From positions 220,441 to 284,440 of the forward strand of contig NZ_JBDKXB010000003.1 of assembly GCF_041197575.1 (NCBI RefSeq): a stretch of 64,000 nt of DNA, given 5' to 3'. Every line of letters begins with the position of its first letter. Position 1 is the stretch's first letter. The notes beneath the pieces were generated by a model that was given only the letters and a program-made list of their open reading frames with translations, was not told the DNA's origin and did not search any database. Source of the DNA: Thioalkalicoccus limnaeus (GTDB lineage: Bacteria > Pseudomonadota > Gammaproteobacteria > Chromatiales > Chromatiaceae). The position numbers were made by a program, and so were the translations under genes. Positions 7,841 to 16,077 of the stretch are shown here, piece after piece.

Positions 7841-9760
7841 ATGCCGATCATTTCGCTCCCCGATGGTTCCCAGCGTGCCTTTGATGCGCCGGTGCGTGTC
7901 TGCGACATCGCAGCGGCGATCGGCCCGGGACTGGCTAGGGCCGCGCTCGCCGGCCGCGTCGACGGCCGCCTCGTCGATCTGAGCTGTCCGGTCACGGAGG
8001 ATGCCGCGGTCGAGATCGTCACCGCGAAGGACGAGTCCGTGGCCTTGGAGCTGCTGAGGCACGACGCCGCGCATGTGATGGCGCAGGCCGTCCAGGAACT
8101 CTATCCGGGGACCCAGGTGACGATCGGCCCGGCGATCGAGAACGGTTTCTATTACGACTTCGCCCGCGACGAGCCCTTCACGCCCGACGATCTGGCGGCG
8201 ATCGAGGGGCGTATGCACGAGATCGTCGCCCGCGACTTGCCGATCACGCGCGAGGTTTGGGATCGCGACGAGGCCAAGCGACTCTTTGCCGGCATCGGCG
8301 AGCGCTACAAGGTCGAGATCATCGACGACATCATCCCGGCCGGCGAGCCGGTGACCCTCTATCGGCAGGGCGATTGGTTCGATGTGTGCCGTGGTCCGCA
8401 TCTGCCGAGCACCGGCCGGCTCGGCAACGGTTTCAAGCTGATGAAGGTGGCGGGTGCCTATTGGCGCGGCGATGCGCGCAACGCGATGCTGCAGCGCATC
8501 TATGGCACGGCGTGGCGCGACAAGAAGGAGCTGAAGGCCTATCTGCATCGGCTCGAAGAGGCCGAACGGCGCGATCACCGCAAGCTCGGCAAGGCGCTCG
8601 ATCTGTTCCATTTCCAGGACGAGGCCCCGGGCATGGCGTTCTGGCATGCGAACGGCCGGGTCCTCTACCGCCAGGTCGAGGGCTACATGCGCGAAAAGCT
8701 TCAGGACTACGGGTACCAGGAGGTCGAGACGCCACAACTGCTCGATCGCTCGTTGTGGGAGCGCTCGGGGCATTGGGAGAAGTTCGCGAGCGACATGTTC
8801 ACGACCCAGGTGGACGACCGCGATTACGCGGTCAAGCCGATGAACTGTCCCGGTCACATCCAGCTCTATAACCAGGGGCTGAAGAGCTATCGCGATCTGC
8901 CGCTGCGGCTTGCGGAATTCGGTGTCGTGCATCGCAACGAGCCGTCGGGCACCCTGCATGGGCTGATGCGCGCGCGCCGATTCACGCAGGATGATGCGCA
9001 TGTCTTCTGCACCGAGGATCAGCTGCCGGCCGAGGTCGATACGCTGATCGACATCGTCTTTGCGACCTATCGCGATTTCGGCTTCGATTCGATCGAGTTG
9101 GCGCTATCGACGCGCCCGGCGCAGCGGGTCGGCAGCGACGAGCTGTGGGACAAGGGCGAGGCGGCACTCGAGCAATCCTTGCGCGGGAAAGGGCTGGAGT
9201 TCCTGATCAAGCCGGGCGAGGGGGCCTTTTACGGGCCCAAGATCGAGTTCACGCTGCGCGACAGCATCGGCCGGCATTGGCAGTGCGGTACGATCCAGGT
9301 CGATTTCTCGATGCCGGGGCGGCTCGGCGCGCAATACATCGCCGAGGACAACAGCCGTCAGGTTCCGGTCATGATCCACCGAGCGATCCTGGGCTCGATG
9401 GAGCGCTTCATCGGGATCCTGATCGAGCACTATGCCGGAGCCTTGCCGCTGTGGCTGGCCCCCGTACAAGCGGTCGTGCTCAATATCACCGATCGGCAGG
9501 GCGAATACGTTAGTCAGGTAACTAAGGCGTTGCGCGACAAGGGGTTCCGTGTCGAGCCGGACTTGAGAAACGAGAAGATCGGCTATAAAATCCGCGAGCA
9601 CACCCTGCAGAGGGTGCCGTACCTGCTCGTGGCCGGAGATCGCGAAGTCGAGCAACAGACGCTGGCCGTCCGGGATCGCCAGGGTCAGGACCTGGGGGTC
9701 ATGGATGTCGCCACCCTCGTTGCCCGTCTACAAGACGAGGTCGCGAATCGGTCTCACTGA
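7841..9760 (+). CDS. thrS: Threonyl-tRNA synthetase
   Basis: ThrRS charges tRNA-Thr and edits mischarged serine. The 639-residue length is that of the full bacterial enzyme (642 in E. coli). The order is a TGS domain (MPIISLPDGSQ), the SAD editing domain with its zinc/editing histidines (RHDAAHVMAQA), the class II catalytic core with zinc ligands (NCPGHIQLY, and a histidine in VHRNEPSGTLHGL and MIHRAILGSMERF), then the anticodon-binding domain (VEPDLRNEKIGYKIREHTLQ). It heads the thrS-infC-rpmI-rplT block. The start matches the conserved MPIITLPDGSQ N-terminus. Confidence 0.98.
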   Translation: MPIISLPDGSQRAFDAPVRVCDIAAAIGPGLARAALAGRVDGRLVDLSCPVTEDAAVEIVTAKDESVALELLRHDAAHVMAQAVQELYPGTQVTIGPAIENGFYYDFARDEPFTPDDLAAIEGRMHEIVARDLPITREVWDRDEAKRLFAGIGERYKVEIIDDIIPAGEPVTLYRQGDWFDVCRGPHLPSTGRLGNGFKLMKVAGAYWRGDARNAMLQRIYGTAWRDKKELKAYLHRLEEAERRDHRKLGKALDLFHFQDEAPGMAFWHANGRVLYRQVEGYMREKLQDYGYQEVETPQLLDRSLWERSGHWEKFASDMFTTQVDDRDYAVKPMNCPGHIQLYNQGLKSYRDLPLRLAEFGVVHRNEPSGTLHGLMRARRFTQDDAHVFCTEDQLPAEVDTLIDIVFATYRDFGFDSIELALSTRPAQRVGSDELWDKGEAALEQSLRGKGLEFLIKPGEGAFYGPKIEFTLRDSIGRHWQCGTIQVDFSMPGRLGAQYIAEDNSRQVPVMIHRAILGSMERFIGILIEHYAGALPLWLAPVQAVVLNITDRQGEYVSQVTKALRDKGFRVEPDLRNEKIGYKIREHTLQRVPYLLVAGDREVEQQTLAVRDRQGQDLGVMDVATLVARLQDEVANRSH

Positions 9761-9843
9761 ATCCGTGCCCCGATGCGGGGCGGCCTTCGGTGGCCCCTTG
9801 GCCACCGAGCTGGGTCTGTGTCATTTATTTGGAGGAACTGGCG

Positions 9844-10362
9844 ATCGCTGCAACAAAGAGAAACCGCGTCAACAGGGAGATCACTGTCCCCGAGGTCCGA
9901 CTGATTGGCGCTGATGGAAATCAGGTCGGTGTCGTAAAGACCCGGGATGCGATCGAACGGGCCGAACAAGAGGGGCTCGATCTCGTCGAGATCGTGCCGA
10001 CGTCGGAGCCCCCGGTCTGTCGCATCATGGACTTCGGTAAGTTTCTCTTCGATCAGAAAAAGAAGAAATCCGAGGCCAGGAAGAAGCAAAAACAGATTCA
10101 ACTCAAGGAGATGAAGTTTCGTCCCGGGACGGACGAGGGAGACTATCAGGTCAAACTGCGCAACCTGACACGTTTCCTCAACGACGGGGACAAGGCCAAG
10201 GTCACGATGCGTTTCCGGGGGCGGGAGCATGCCCATCGTGAACTCGGGCTTGATCTGCTCCGGCGTATCGAGCAGGACCTAGCCGAAATCAGTATCGTCG
10301 AACAGCAGCCCCTGATGGAGGGGCGCCAGATGGTCATGGTGCTGGGTCCCAAGAAGAAATGA
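9844..10362 (+). CDS. infC: Translation initiation factor IF-3 (probable ATC start)
   Basis: IF-3 checks start-codon pairing on the 30S subunit. The protein has the N-domain (RNRVNREITVPEVRLIGADG), a lysine-rich linker (KKKKSEARKKQKQIQLKEMK) and the C-domain (VTMRFRGREHAHRELG). No ATG, GTG or TTG is correctly placed. An ATC at 9844 lies 8 bp after a GGAGG and gives a 172-residue product whose second part aligns with IF-3. Use of AUU/AUC/AUA by infC is known and lets IF-3 repress its own translation; that regulation is inferred here. The upstream in-frame GTG at 9790 would add an implausible 18 residues. Confidence 0.93.
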   Translation: MAATKRNRVNREITVPEVRLIGADGNQVGVVKTRDAIERAEQEGLDLVEIVPTSEPPVCRIMDFGKFLFDQKKKKSEARKKQKQIQLKEMKFRPGTDEGDYQVKLRNLTRFLNDGDKAKVTMRFRGREHAHRELGLDLLRRIEQDLAEISIVEQQPLMEGRQMVMVLGPKKK

Positions 10363-10408
10363 CGGCGAGGTGCCGTCGCGCTGAACAGAGCCAATAGCGG
10401 AGTACCAA

Positions 10409-10606
10409 ATGCCCAAGCTCAAGACCAATCGCGGAGCGGCGAAACGCTTCGTGCGCACCGCCTCCGGCGCGATCAAACGGGGTTCGTCCCACCGGCGGCA
10501 CATCCTGACCAAGAAGAGCACCAAGCGCAAACGTCACTTGCGTTCGCCGGCCATGGTGCATCCGTCGGATGTCCGGGCCGCGCTCAGGATGATCCCCTAC
10601 TGCTGA
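10409..10606 (+). CDS. rpmI: 50S ribosomal protein L35
   Basis: The 65-residue basic protein begins MPKLKTNRGAAKRFVRTASG, typical of bL35, with the Ser/Arg/His patch SSHRRHILTKKS. It lies 46 bp after infC and 29 bp before rplT, the standard order. In enterobacteria L20 represses this pair by binding the infC-rpmI mRNA. Whether the same structure forms here cannot be judged by eye. Confidence 0.97.
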   Translation: MPKLKTNRGAAKRFVRTASGAIKRGSSHRRHILTKKSTKRKRHLRSPAMVHPSDVRAALRMIPYC

Positions 10607-10635
10607 TCCAGATCGAATAAGACCGGAGTGTCATC

Positions 10636-10998
10636 ATGCCTAGAGTGAAACGCGGCGTCACCGCGCGCGCCCGCCACAAGAAGGTCCTCGCCGAGGCGAA
10701 AGGCTATTACGGTGCCCGCAGCAAGGTCTATCGCGTGGCCAAGCAGGCGGTCATCAAGGCGGGGCAGTACGCCTACCGCGATCGTCGCCAGAAGAAACGC
10801 CAGTTCCGTGCACTGTGGATCGTCCGCATCAACGCCGCGGCGCGAGAGAACGGCTTGTCGTATAGCCGCTTGATCGAGGGCCTGAAGAAGGCCGGTGTCG
10901 AGGTCGACCGCAAGGTGCTCGCCGAGGTCGCTTACCACGATGAGGCTGGCTTCCGAGCCATCGCCGACCAGGCCAAGGCCGCGTTGGCCGCGGCCTGA
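10636..10998 (+). CDS. rplT: 50S ribosomal protein L20
   Basis: L20 is an early-assembly 23S rRNA-binding protein. The 120-residue product starts MPRVKRGVTARARHKKVLA and continues with the conserved AKGYYGARSKVYRVAKQAV and RDRRQKKRQFRALWI. Length and sequence match the family closely. A GGAG precedes the ATG. The gene is followed by a strong hairpin before pheS. Confidence 0.98.
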   Translation: MPRVKRGVTARARHKKVLAEAKGYYGARSKVYRVAKQAVIKAGQYAYRDRRQKKRQFRALWIVRINAAARENGLSYSRLIEGLKKAGVEVDRKVLAEVAYHDEAGFRAIADQAKAALAAA

Positions 10999-11041
10999 GG
11001 CCGGGGCATGACGCCCTGCGTGCCCGCCGGCCCGGCGCAGC

Positions 11042-11072
11042 AAGGGAAAGGCCTCGGTCTTTCCCTTTTTTC
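11042..11072 (+). terminator. Intrinsic terminator or attenuator between rplT and pheS
   Basis: A 9-bp perfect stem, AAGGGAAAG/CTTTCCCTT, with an 8-nt loop runs straight into a T-rich tract. It ends the thrS-rplT transcription unit or attenuates read-through into pheST. In E. coli a Phe-rich leader peptide (pheM) controls the corresponding site; no Phe-rich short ORF is visible upstream of this hairpin. Confidence 0.8.
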
Positions 11073-11146
11073 TTTCGCTCGGCGGTGGTCCGCAGACCGG
11101 ATCCCGATCCACTCCCATCGCAACCGAAGCACCGATACGGACCAGC

Positions 11147-12178
11147 ATGGCCGATGACACTGGACTCACCCTTGACCAATTGTGTGCCGCGGCCGAAGAG
11201 GAAGTCGCCGCGGTCGCCGATCTGGTCGGCCTCGACCAGGTAAGAATCCGTTACCTGGGCAAGAACGGTCTCTTGACGGCCCGCCTCAAGGCACTTGGGG
11301 CCTTGCCCCCGGATCAGCGTCCAAGTGCGGGGCAGGCGATCAATCAGGCCAAGCAGGCGGTGCAGGAGGCGGTCGAGCGGCGCCGCGAACACCTGACGGA
11401 TCAAGCGTTGGCCGCGCGCCTGGCCGCGGCCGCGATCGATCCGTCCCTGCCGGGGCGGGGTCAAGCGCCGGGCGGTTTGCACCCGATCACCCGCACGATG
11501 CAGCGGATCCAGCGACACTTCTCGCAGGCCGGGTTCGGCATCGTCGAGGGTCCCGAGGTCGAAGACGACTATCACAACTTCGCCGCCCTCAATATCCCCG
11601 AGCACCACCCGGCGCGGGCGATGCACGATACCTTCTATTTCGATGCCCATCGGCTGTTGCGGACCCACACCTCGCCGGTGCAGATCCGGGTCATGGAGCG
11701 CCAGGCGCCGCCGATCAAAGTCATTGCGCCGGGACGCGTGTACCGTTGCGACTCGGATCTGACCCATACGCCGATGTTCCATCAGGTCGAAGGCCTACTG
11801 GTCGACGAAGAGGTCAGTTTCGCCGATCTCAAGGGGGTCCTTTACGACTTTCTGACCTGCTTCTTCGAGCGCGACCTGGCGTTGCGTTTCCGCCCGTCCT
11901 ACTTTCCGTTCACCGAGCCGTCGGCCGAGGTCGACATCCAGTGCGTGATCTGCGGCGGTAGTGGCTGTCGGGTATGCAAACAGACCGGCTGGCTCGAGGT
12001 GCTCGGGTGCGGCCTGGTCTATCCCGAGGTGTTTCGCCAGGTCGGCATCGATTCGGAGCGGTATCTCGGTTACGCCTTCGGTATGGGGGTGGAACGGCTG
12101 GCCATGCTGCGTTATGGGGTCGACGACCTTCGTCTGTTCTTCGAGAACGACCTGCGCTTTTTGCGTCAGTTCGCGTAG
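11147..12178 (+). CDS. pheS: Phenylalanyl-tRNA synthetase alpha subunit
   Basis: PheS is the catalytic subunit of the (alpha-beta)2 enzyme. The 343-residue product has the N-terminal coiled coil for tRNA binding (residues 1-90). Class II motif 1 lies in HPITRTMQRIQRHFSQAGF, motif 2 in VIAPGRVYRCDSDLTHTPMF, and motif 3 in YAFGMGVERLAMLRYGV. A CxxC/CxxC cluster (CVICGGSGCRVC) just before motif 3 is a known variation in this subunit and may bind zinc. pheT follows after 100 bp. Confidence 0.97.
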   Translation: MADDTGLTLDQLCAAAEEEVAAVADLVGLDQVRIRYLGKNGLLTARLKALGALPPDQRPSAGQAINQAKQAVQEAVERRREHLTDQALAARLAAAAIDPSLPGRGQAPGGLHPITRTMQRIQRHFSQAGFGIVEGPEVEDDYHNFAALNIPEHHPARAMHDTFYFDAHRLLRTHTSPVQIRVMERQAPPIKVIAPGRVYRCDSDLTHTPMFHQVEGLLVDEEVSFADLKGVLYDFLTCFFERDLALRFRPSYFPFTEPSAEVDIQCVICGGSGCRVCKQTGWLEVLGCGLVYPEVFRQVGIDSERYLGYAFGMGVERLAMLRYGVDDLRLFFENDLRFLRQFA

Positions 12179-12278
12179 CGGTCCGGTTCGGTCGCCGCCG
12201 GTAGCGCGTCGGCCGGCTGGCGTCGAGGCAGCGACCGGCCGTTTCCAACATTCACGAGCAACTCTCTGGACTTAGTCG

Positions 12279-14657
12279 ATGCAATTCAGTGTGGCATGGC
12301 TGCGCGAATGGGTCGATCCACCGATCGACGCGAAGACCCTCGCCGATCAACTCAGCATGGCGGGCCTTGAGGTCGATGCGATCACGGCGGTGGCCCCGGC
12401 CTTCGACGGTGTTGTCGTCGGCGCGGTGCAGGCCGTCGCACCCCATCCGAACGCCGAGAAGCTGCGTCTGTGTACCCTCGACTTGGGCGCCGGCGAACCG
12501 GCCTCGATCATCTGTGGGGCACCAAATGTCGGTGCCGGGCAGCGGGTCGCGGTCGCTCAGATCGGCGCTACCCTCCCGGGAGGCCTCAAGATCAAGCGCG
12601 CCAAGCTGCGTGGTGTCGAGTCGTTCGGGATGATCTGTTCGGCCGCCGAGCTGGGGCTCGCCGAATCGTCGGATGGCATCTGGGTCCTGCCCGGCGATGC
12701 ACCGATCGGCGCCGACCTGCGCGACTATCTGGGCCTCGATGACGTCTCGATCGAGGTCGATCTGACCCCGGATCGCGGCGATTGTCTGAGCTTGGCCGGC
12801 CTCGCCCGCGAGGTGGCCGCGATCAATCGTCTACCGTGGCGGGTGCCGGCGCTGGATCCCGTGGCGCCGCGCGGCGATGATCGGATCGCGGTCCGGCTCG
12901 AGGCCCCGGAGGCCTGTCCGCGTTATGCCTGCCGCGTGGTGCGCGGGATCGATGTGGCCGCCCGAACGCCGCTCTGGATGTTGGAACGGTTGCGGCGCAG
13001 TGGTCTGCGCGCCATCCATCCGGTCGTCGATGTCACGAACTACGTGATGCTGGAGCTGGGCCAGCCGATGCATGGGTTCGACCTGGATCGGATCGACGGG
13101 GGCATCGTCGTGCGTCGGGCACGGTCGGGCGAACGTCTCGGGTTGCTCAATGGCGAAGAGGTCGAGCTGCGCGAGGACACCCTGGTCATCGCCGATGAGG
13201 TTCGGCCCGTCGCGCTGGCCGGTATCATGGGCGGGTCGGCCTCGGGGGTCGTCGCCGAGACGCGCGACATCCTGTTCGAGAGCGCCTTCTTCGCGCCGGT
13301 CGATATCAGCGGCAAGGCGCGCAGCTACGGGCTGCATACGGATTCGTCACACAGGTTCGAACGCGGCGTCGACCCGGGACTCCAGGTCCGTGCGCTCGAG
13401 CGGGCGACCGAGCTGCTGGTGGCGATCGCCGGAGGCGCGCCGGGGCCGGTCGTCGATTGCGTGATGGCCGATCGCTTGCCGCCGACCTCGACGCTACCGT
13501 TGCGCCGGCACCGGATCCGCCAGGTCCTGGGCCTGGAGCTCGCCGATGACGTCGTCGAGGATCTACTGCCGCGCTTGGGGATGGCGATCGAACGGGTTGC
13601 CGATGGGTGGTCCGTACAGCCGCCGACGCACCGTTTCGATGTCGCGCTCGAGGTCGACCTGATCGCCGATCTCGGGCGCCTGCATGGGTACGATCGGATC
13701 CCGATCGCCCGGACCTGTTCGGCGGCGGCCGTCGCGGCGCCGGCCGAGGCCGCGTTCGACCTGGAGCGGGCCAAGCTGACCCTGGTCGAGCGCGGTTATC
13801 ACGAGGTCATCACCTACAGCTTCGTCAGTCCGGAGCTGCAGGCCTTGATCGACCCCCGTGAGACGGCGCTGACGCTCGCCAATCCGATCTCAGCGGACCT
13901 GGCCGTGATGCGTACCAGTCTATGGCCGGCCCTGTTGCAGACGGCGCGCGCGAATCTGGCGCGGCAACAGCCGCGCGTGCGGATTTTCGAAAGCGGTCTG
14001 CGGTTTCTTCAACGCGAAGAGGGTTTGCGGCAGGAGCCGGTGATCGGAGGTCTGATCCTCGGCCTCGTCGATCCCGAGCAGTGGGGGCAACCGGGGCGGC
14101 CCTGCGATTTCTTCGATCTCAAAGGCGACCTGGAGGCCCTGATGCGGCAGACGGGTATCGGCGGGGACCTGCGCTTCGTCGCGGACGGCCACCCAGCCTT
14201 GCAGCCGGGACAGTGCGCCCGCGTCGAACGCGATGGCGAGCCCATTGGTGTCCTCGGGCGTCTGCATCCGCGGCTCGCCGCTCGCCTCGAACTCCCGGAG
14301 CAGGTCTACCTGTTCGAATTGCGGATCGAGCCGCTGGCGGCTGGGCACCGGCCGGCGTTCGAGGCGATCTCGAAATACCCGGCGATCCGGCGTGATCTGG
14401 CCCTGGTGCTCGATGACGCGGTCTCGTTCCAGCAGGTTCGGGACACGGTGACGGCGGCTGCCGGAGAGTGGCTCCGCGACCTGATCCTGTTCGATGTCTA
14501 CCGCGGAGACAAGGTCGCCGAGGGTTGCCGAAGTATTGCGTTAGGATTGATTTTACAATCCTTTTACCAGACACTTACTGACCGGGACGTGGAAGAGGTC
14601 ATCACCCGAGTGCTGACGCGACTCGAAGAGGATCTCGGGGCCAGGTTGAGGAGCTGA
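12279..14657 (+). CDS. pheT: Phenylalanyl-tRNA synthetase beta subunit
   Basis: The 792-residue product matches the usual 795. In order it has the B1 start (MQFSVAWLREWVDPPIDAKT), an EMAP-like tRNA-binding domain (residues 40-150, NAEKLRLCTLDLG), the B3/B4 editing module (residues 200-400, with HPVVDVTNYVMLELGQPMHG), the B5 domain, the catalytic-like core, and a C-terminal anticodon-binding fold (ISKYPAIRRDLALVLDD). It is followed after 4 bp by ihfA, the conserved neighbour. Confidence 0.98.
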   Translation: MQFSVAWLREWVDPPIDAKTLADQLSMAGLEVDAITAVAPAFDGVVVGAVQAVAPHPNAEKLRLCTLDLGAGEPASIICGAPNVGAGQRVAVAQIGATLPGGLKIKRAKLRGVESFGMICSAAELGLAESSDGIWVLPGDAPIGADLRDYLGLDDVSIEVDLTPDRGDCLSLAGLAREVAAINRLPWRVPALDPVAPRGDDRIAVRLEAPEACPRYACRVVRGIDVAARTPLWMLERLRRSGLRAIHPVVDVTNYVMLELGQPMHGFDLDRIDGGIVVRRARSGERLGLLNGEEVELREDTLVIADEVRPVALAGIMGGSASGVVAETRDILFESAFFAPVDISGKARSYGLHTDSSHRFERGVDPGLQVRALERATELLVAIAGGAPGPVVDCVMADRLPPTSTLPLRRHRIRQVLGLELADDVVEDLLPRLGMAIERVADGWSVQPPTHRFDVALEVDLIADLGRLHGYDRIPIARTCSAAAVAAPAEAAFDLERAKLTLVERGYHEVITYSFVSPELQALIDPRETALTLANPISADLAVMRTSLWPALLQTARANLARQQPRVRIFESGLRFLQREEGLRQEPVIGGLILGLVDPEQWGQPGRPCDFFDLKGDLEALMRQTGIGGDLRFVADGHPALQPGQCARVERDGEPIGVLGRLHPRLAARLELPEQVYLFELRIEPLAAGHRPAFEAISKYPAIRRDLALVLDDAVSFQQVRDTVTAAAGEWLRDLILFDVYRGDKVAEGCRSIALGLILQSFYQTLTDRDVEEVITRVLTRLEEDLGARLRS

Positions 14658-14661
14658 AACG

Positions 14662-14961
14662 ATGGCACTGACGAAAGCCGACATGGCCGAACACCTGTTT
14701 GACGTGCTGGGTTTGAACAAGCGCGAGGCCAAGGAGGTGGTCGAGATGTTCTTCGAGGAGATCCGCTCGGCGCTCGAACGCGGTGAGCAGGTGAAGTTGT
14801 CCGGTTTCGGCAATTTCGATCTCCGCGCCAAGAAGGAGCGTCCCGGGCGCAACCCGAAGACCGGTGAGGAGATCCCGATCACCGCCCGGCGCGTCGTGAC
14901 CTTCCGCCCGGGACAAAAGCTCAAATCGCGGGTCGAGGCCTATGCCGGAACCAAGTCATAG
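14662..14961 (+). CDS. ihfA: Integration host factor alpha subunit
   Basis: IHF bends DNA sharply and serves many sigma-54 promoters, recombination and replication. The 99-residue product carries the IHF-alpha start (MALTKADMAEHLFDVLGLNK) and the DNA-arm signature GFGNFDLRAKKERPGRNPKT, with the conserved proline at the arm tip. GAGGAG lies 9 bp upstream of the ATG. It overlaps the following merR-like gene by 20 bp. Confidence 0.97.
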   Translation: MALTKADMAEHLFDVLGLNKREAKEVVEMFFEEIRSALERGEQVKLSGFGNFDLRAKKERPGRNPKTGEEIPITARRVVTFRPGQKLKSRVEAYAGTKS

Positions 14962-15313
14962 CGACGATGGGGGCGGCACCGAGCTGCCGCCGATCCCCGG
15001 CAAACGCTATTTCACGATTGGGGAAGTCAGCGAGCTGTGCGCGGTCAAGCCGCATGTGCTGCGCTACTGGGAGCAGGAATTCCCGCAGCTGAAGCCCGCG
15101 AAACGACGCGGAAACCGCCGCTATTATCAGCATCACGATGTGCTGATGGTGCGCCAGATCCGCAACCTTCTCTACGATCAGGGGTTTACGATCGGCGGAG
15201 CGCGTCTCCAGCTATCCGGCGACGCAGCCCGTCATGACGTCACCCAGAGCCATCAGATCGTCCGTCAGTTGCGGGTCGAACTCGAGGAGATCTTGAGCCT
15301 TCTGAAACGATGA
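14942..15313 (+). CDS. MerR-family regulator, ihfA-linked type
   Basis: The 123-residue protein has a winged-helix MerR domain (residues 24-90: RYFTIGEVSELCAVKPHVLR, then the wing at KRRGNRRYYQ) and a short C-terminal helix (LRVELEEILSLLK). There is no effector-binding domain and no cysteine set for metals. This small MerR protein sits downstream of ihfA in many gammaproteobacteria; its targets are unknown. The 20 bp overlap with ihfA suggests joint expression. Confidence 0.9.
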   Translation: MPEPSHSDDGGGTELPPIPGKRYFTIGEVSELCAVKPHVLRYWEQEFPQLKPAKRRGNRRYYQHHDVLMVRQIRNLLYDQGFTIGGARLQLSGDAARHDVTQSHQIVRQLRVELEEILSLLKR

Positions 15314-15412
15314 AACCGCCTGATCCGGCCCGATGTCGTCCCACCCCGGACGCCGGCCGGCCGCGACACGGGCGAAGGATCGGGTGATGTGACTGCGCGG
15401 GCAACCTAGGCA

Positions 15413-16057
15413 ATGATACGCATCCTGCTCGTCGACGACCATGGGTTGGTGCGCACGGGACTGCGGCGCATCCTCGAGCAGGCCGGTGGTATCGAGGTGG
15501 TCGGCGAAGCGGAGGATGGCGCGAGTGCCCTGAGACTGGCCAAGCAGACCCGGCCCGATGTGGTGCTGATGGATCTCAGTATGCCGGCCGGTATGGGAGG
15601 CATCGAGGCGACCCGACGACTCGTGCGTTTGGTGCCGGGTGTCCGGGTCATCGCACTGACGGTGATGGACGAAGATCCTTTCCCCGATCGCCTGCGCGAG
15701 GTCGGCGCCTTGGGCTATCTGACCAAGGGATGTCCGGCGGCCGAGTTGGTCGACGCGGTGCGCAGCGTCGCCCGAGGGGGGGCTTACGTCGAATCGGCGC
15801 TGGCCCAGAAGCGCATGTTGGCCGATTGGTCCGGCTCGGCAGTCACCCCGTTCGCTGCCTTGTCGGCGCGTGAGATGCAGGTGGCGATGATGATCGTCGA
15901 TGGCTGTCGCACCGAAACGATCTGCGAGACCCTCTCTCTCAGCCCCAAGACGGTCAGCACCTATCGCAAAAGGATTCACGACAAGCTGCATATCAAGACC
16001 GATGCGGAGCTGACGCGGGCGGCCTACCGATTCGGCCTGATCCGCGACCAGCTCTGA
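15413..16057 (+). CDS. uvrY: Response regulator of the GacA/UvrY type
   Basis: The 214-residue protein has an N-terminal receiver domain with acidic pocket (LLVDDHGLVRTGL), phosphoacceptor Asp54 (VVLMDLSMP), and the switch Thr and Lys (IALTVMD, GYLTKG). The LuxR-type HTH follows (LSAREMQVAMMIVDGC, then LSPKTVSTYRKRIHDKL). The order with uvrC and pgsA is the classical gacA/uvrY locus, where the regulator acts with a BarA/GacS kinase to activate small RNAs that titrate CsrA/RsmA. That kinase and those RNAs are not in the window. Confidence 0.94.
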   Translation: MIRILLVDDHGLVRTGLRRILEQAGGIEVVGEAEDGASALRLAKQTRPDVVLMDLSMPAGMGGIEATRRLVRLVPGVRVIALTVMDEDPFPDRLREVGALGYLTKGCPAAELVDAVRSVARGGAYVESALAQKRMLADWSGSAVTPFAALSAREMQVAMMIVDGCRTETICETLSLSPKTVSTYRKRIHDKLHIKTDAELTRAAYRFGLIRDQL

Positions 16058-16077
16058 ACCCGCCTCGTCGTCCCGCG

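Noticed and set aside
11009..11160. Possible pheM-like leader peptide before the rplT-pheS hairpin
   Set aside because: An ATG at 11009 opens a frame, but it has no run of phenylalanine codons before the hairpin, so ribosome-stall attenuation of the E. coli type is not supported.
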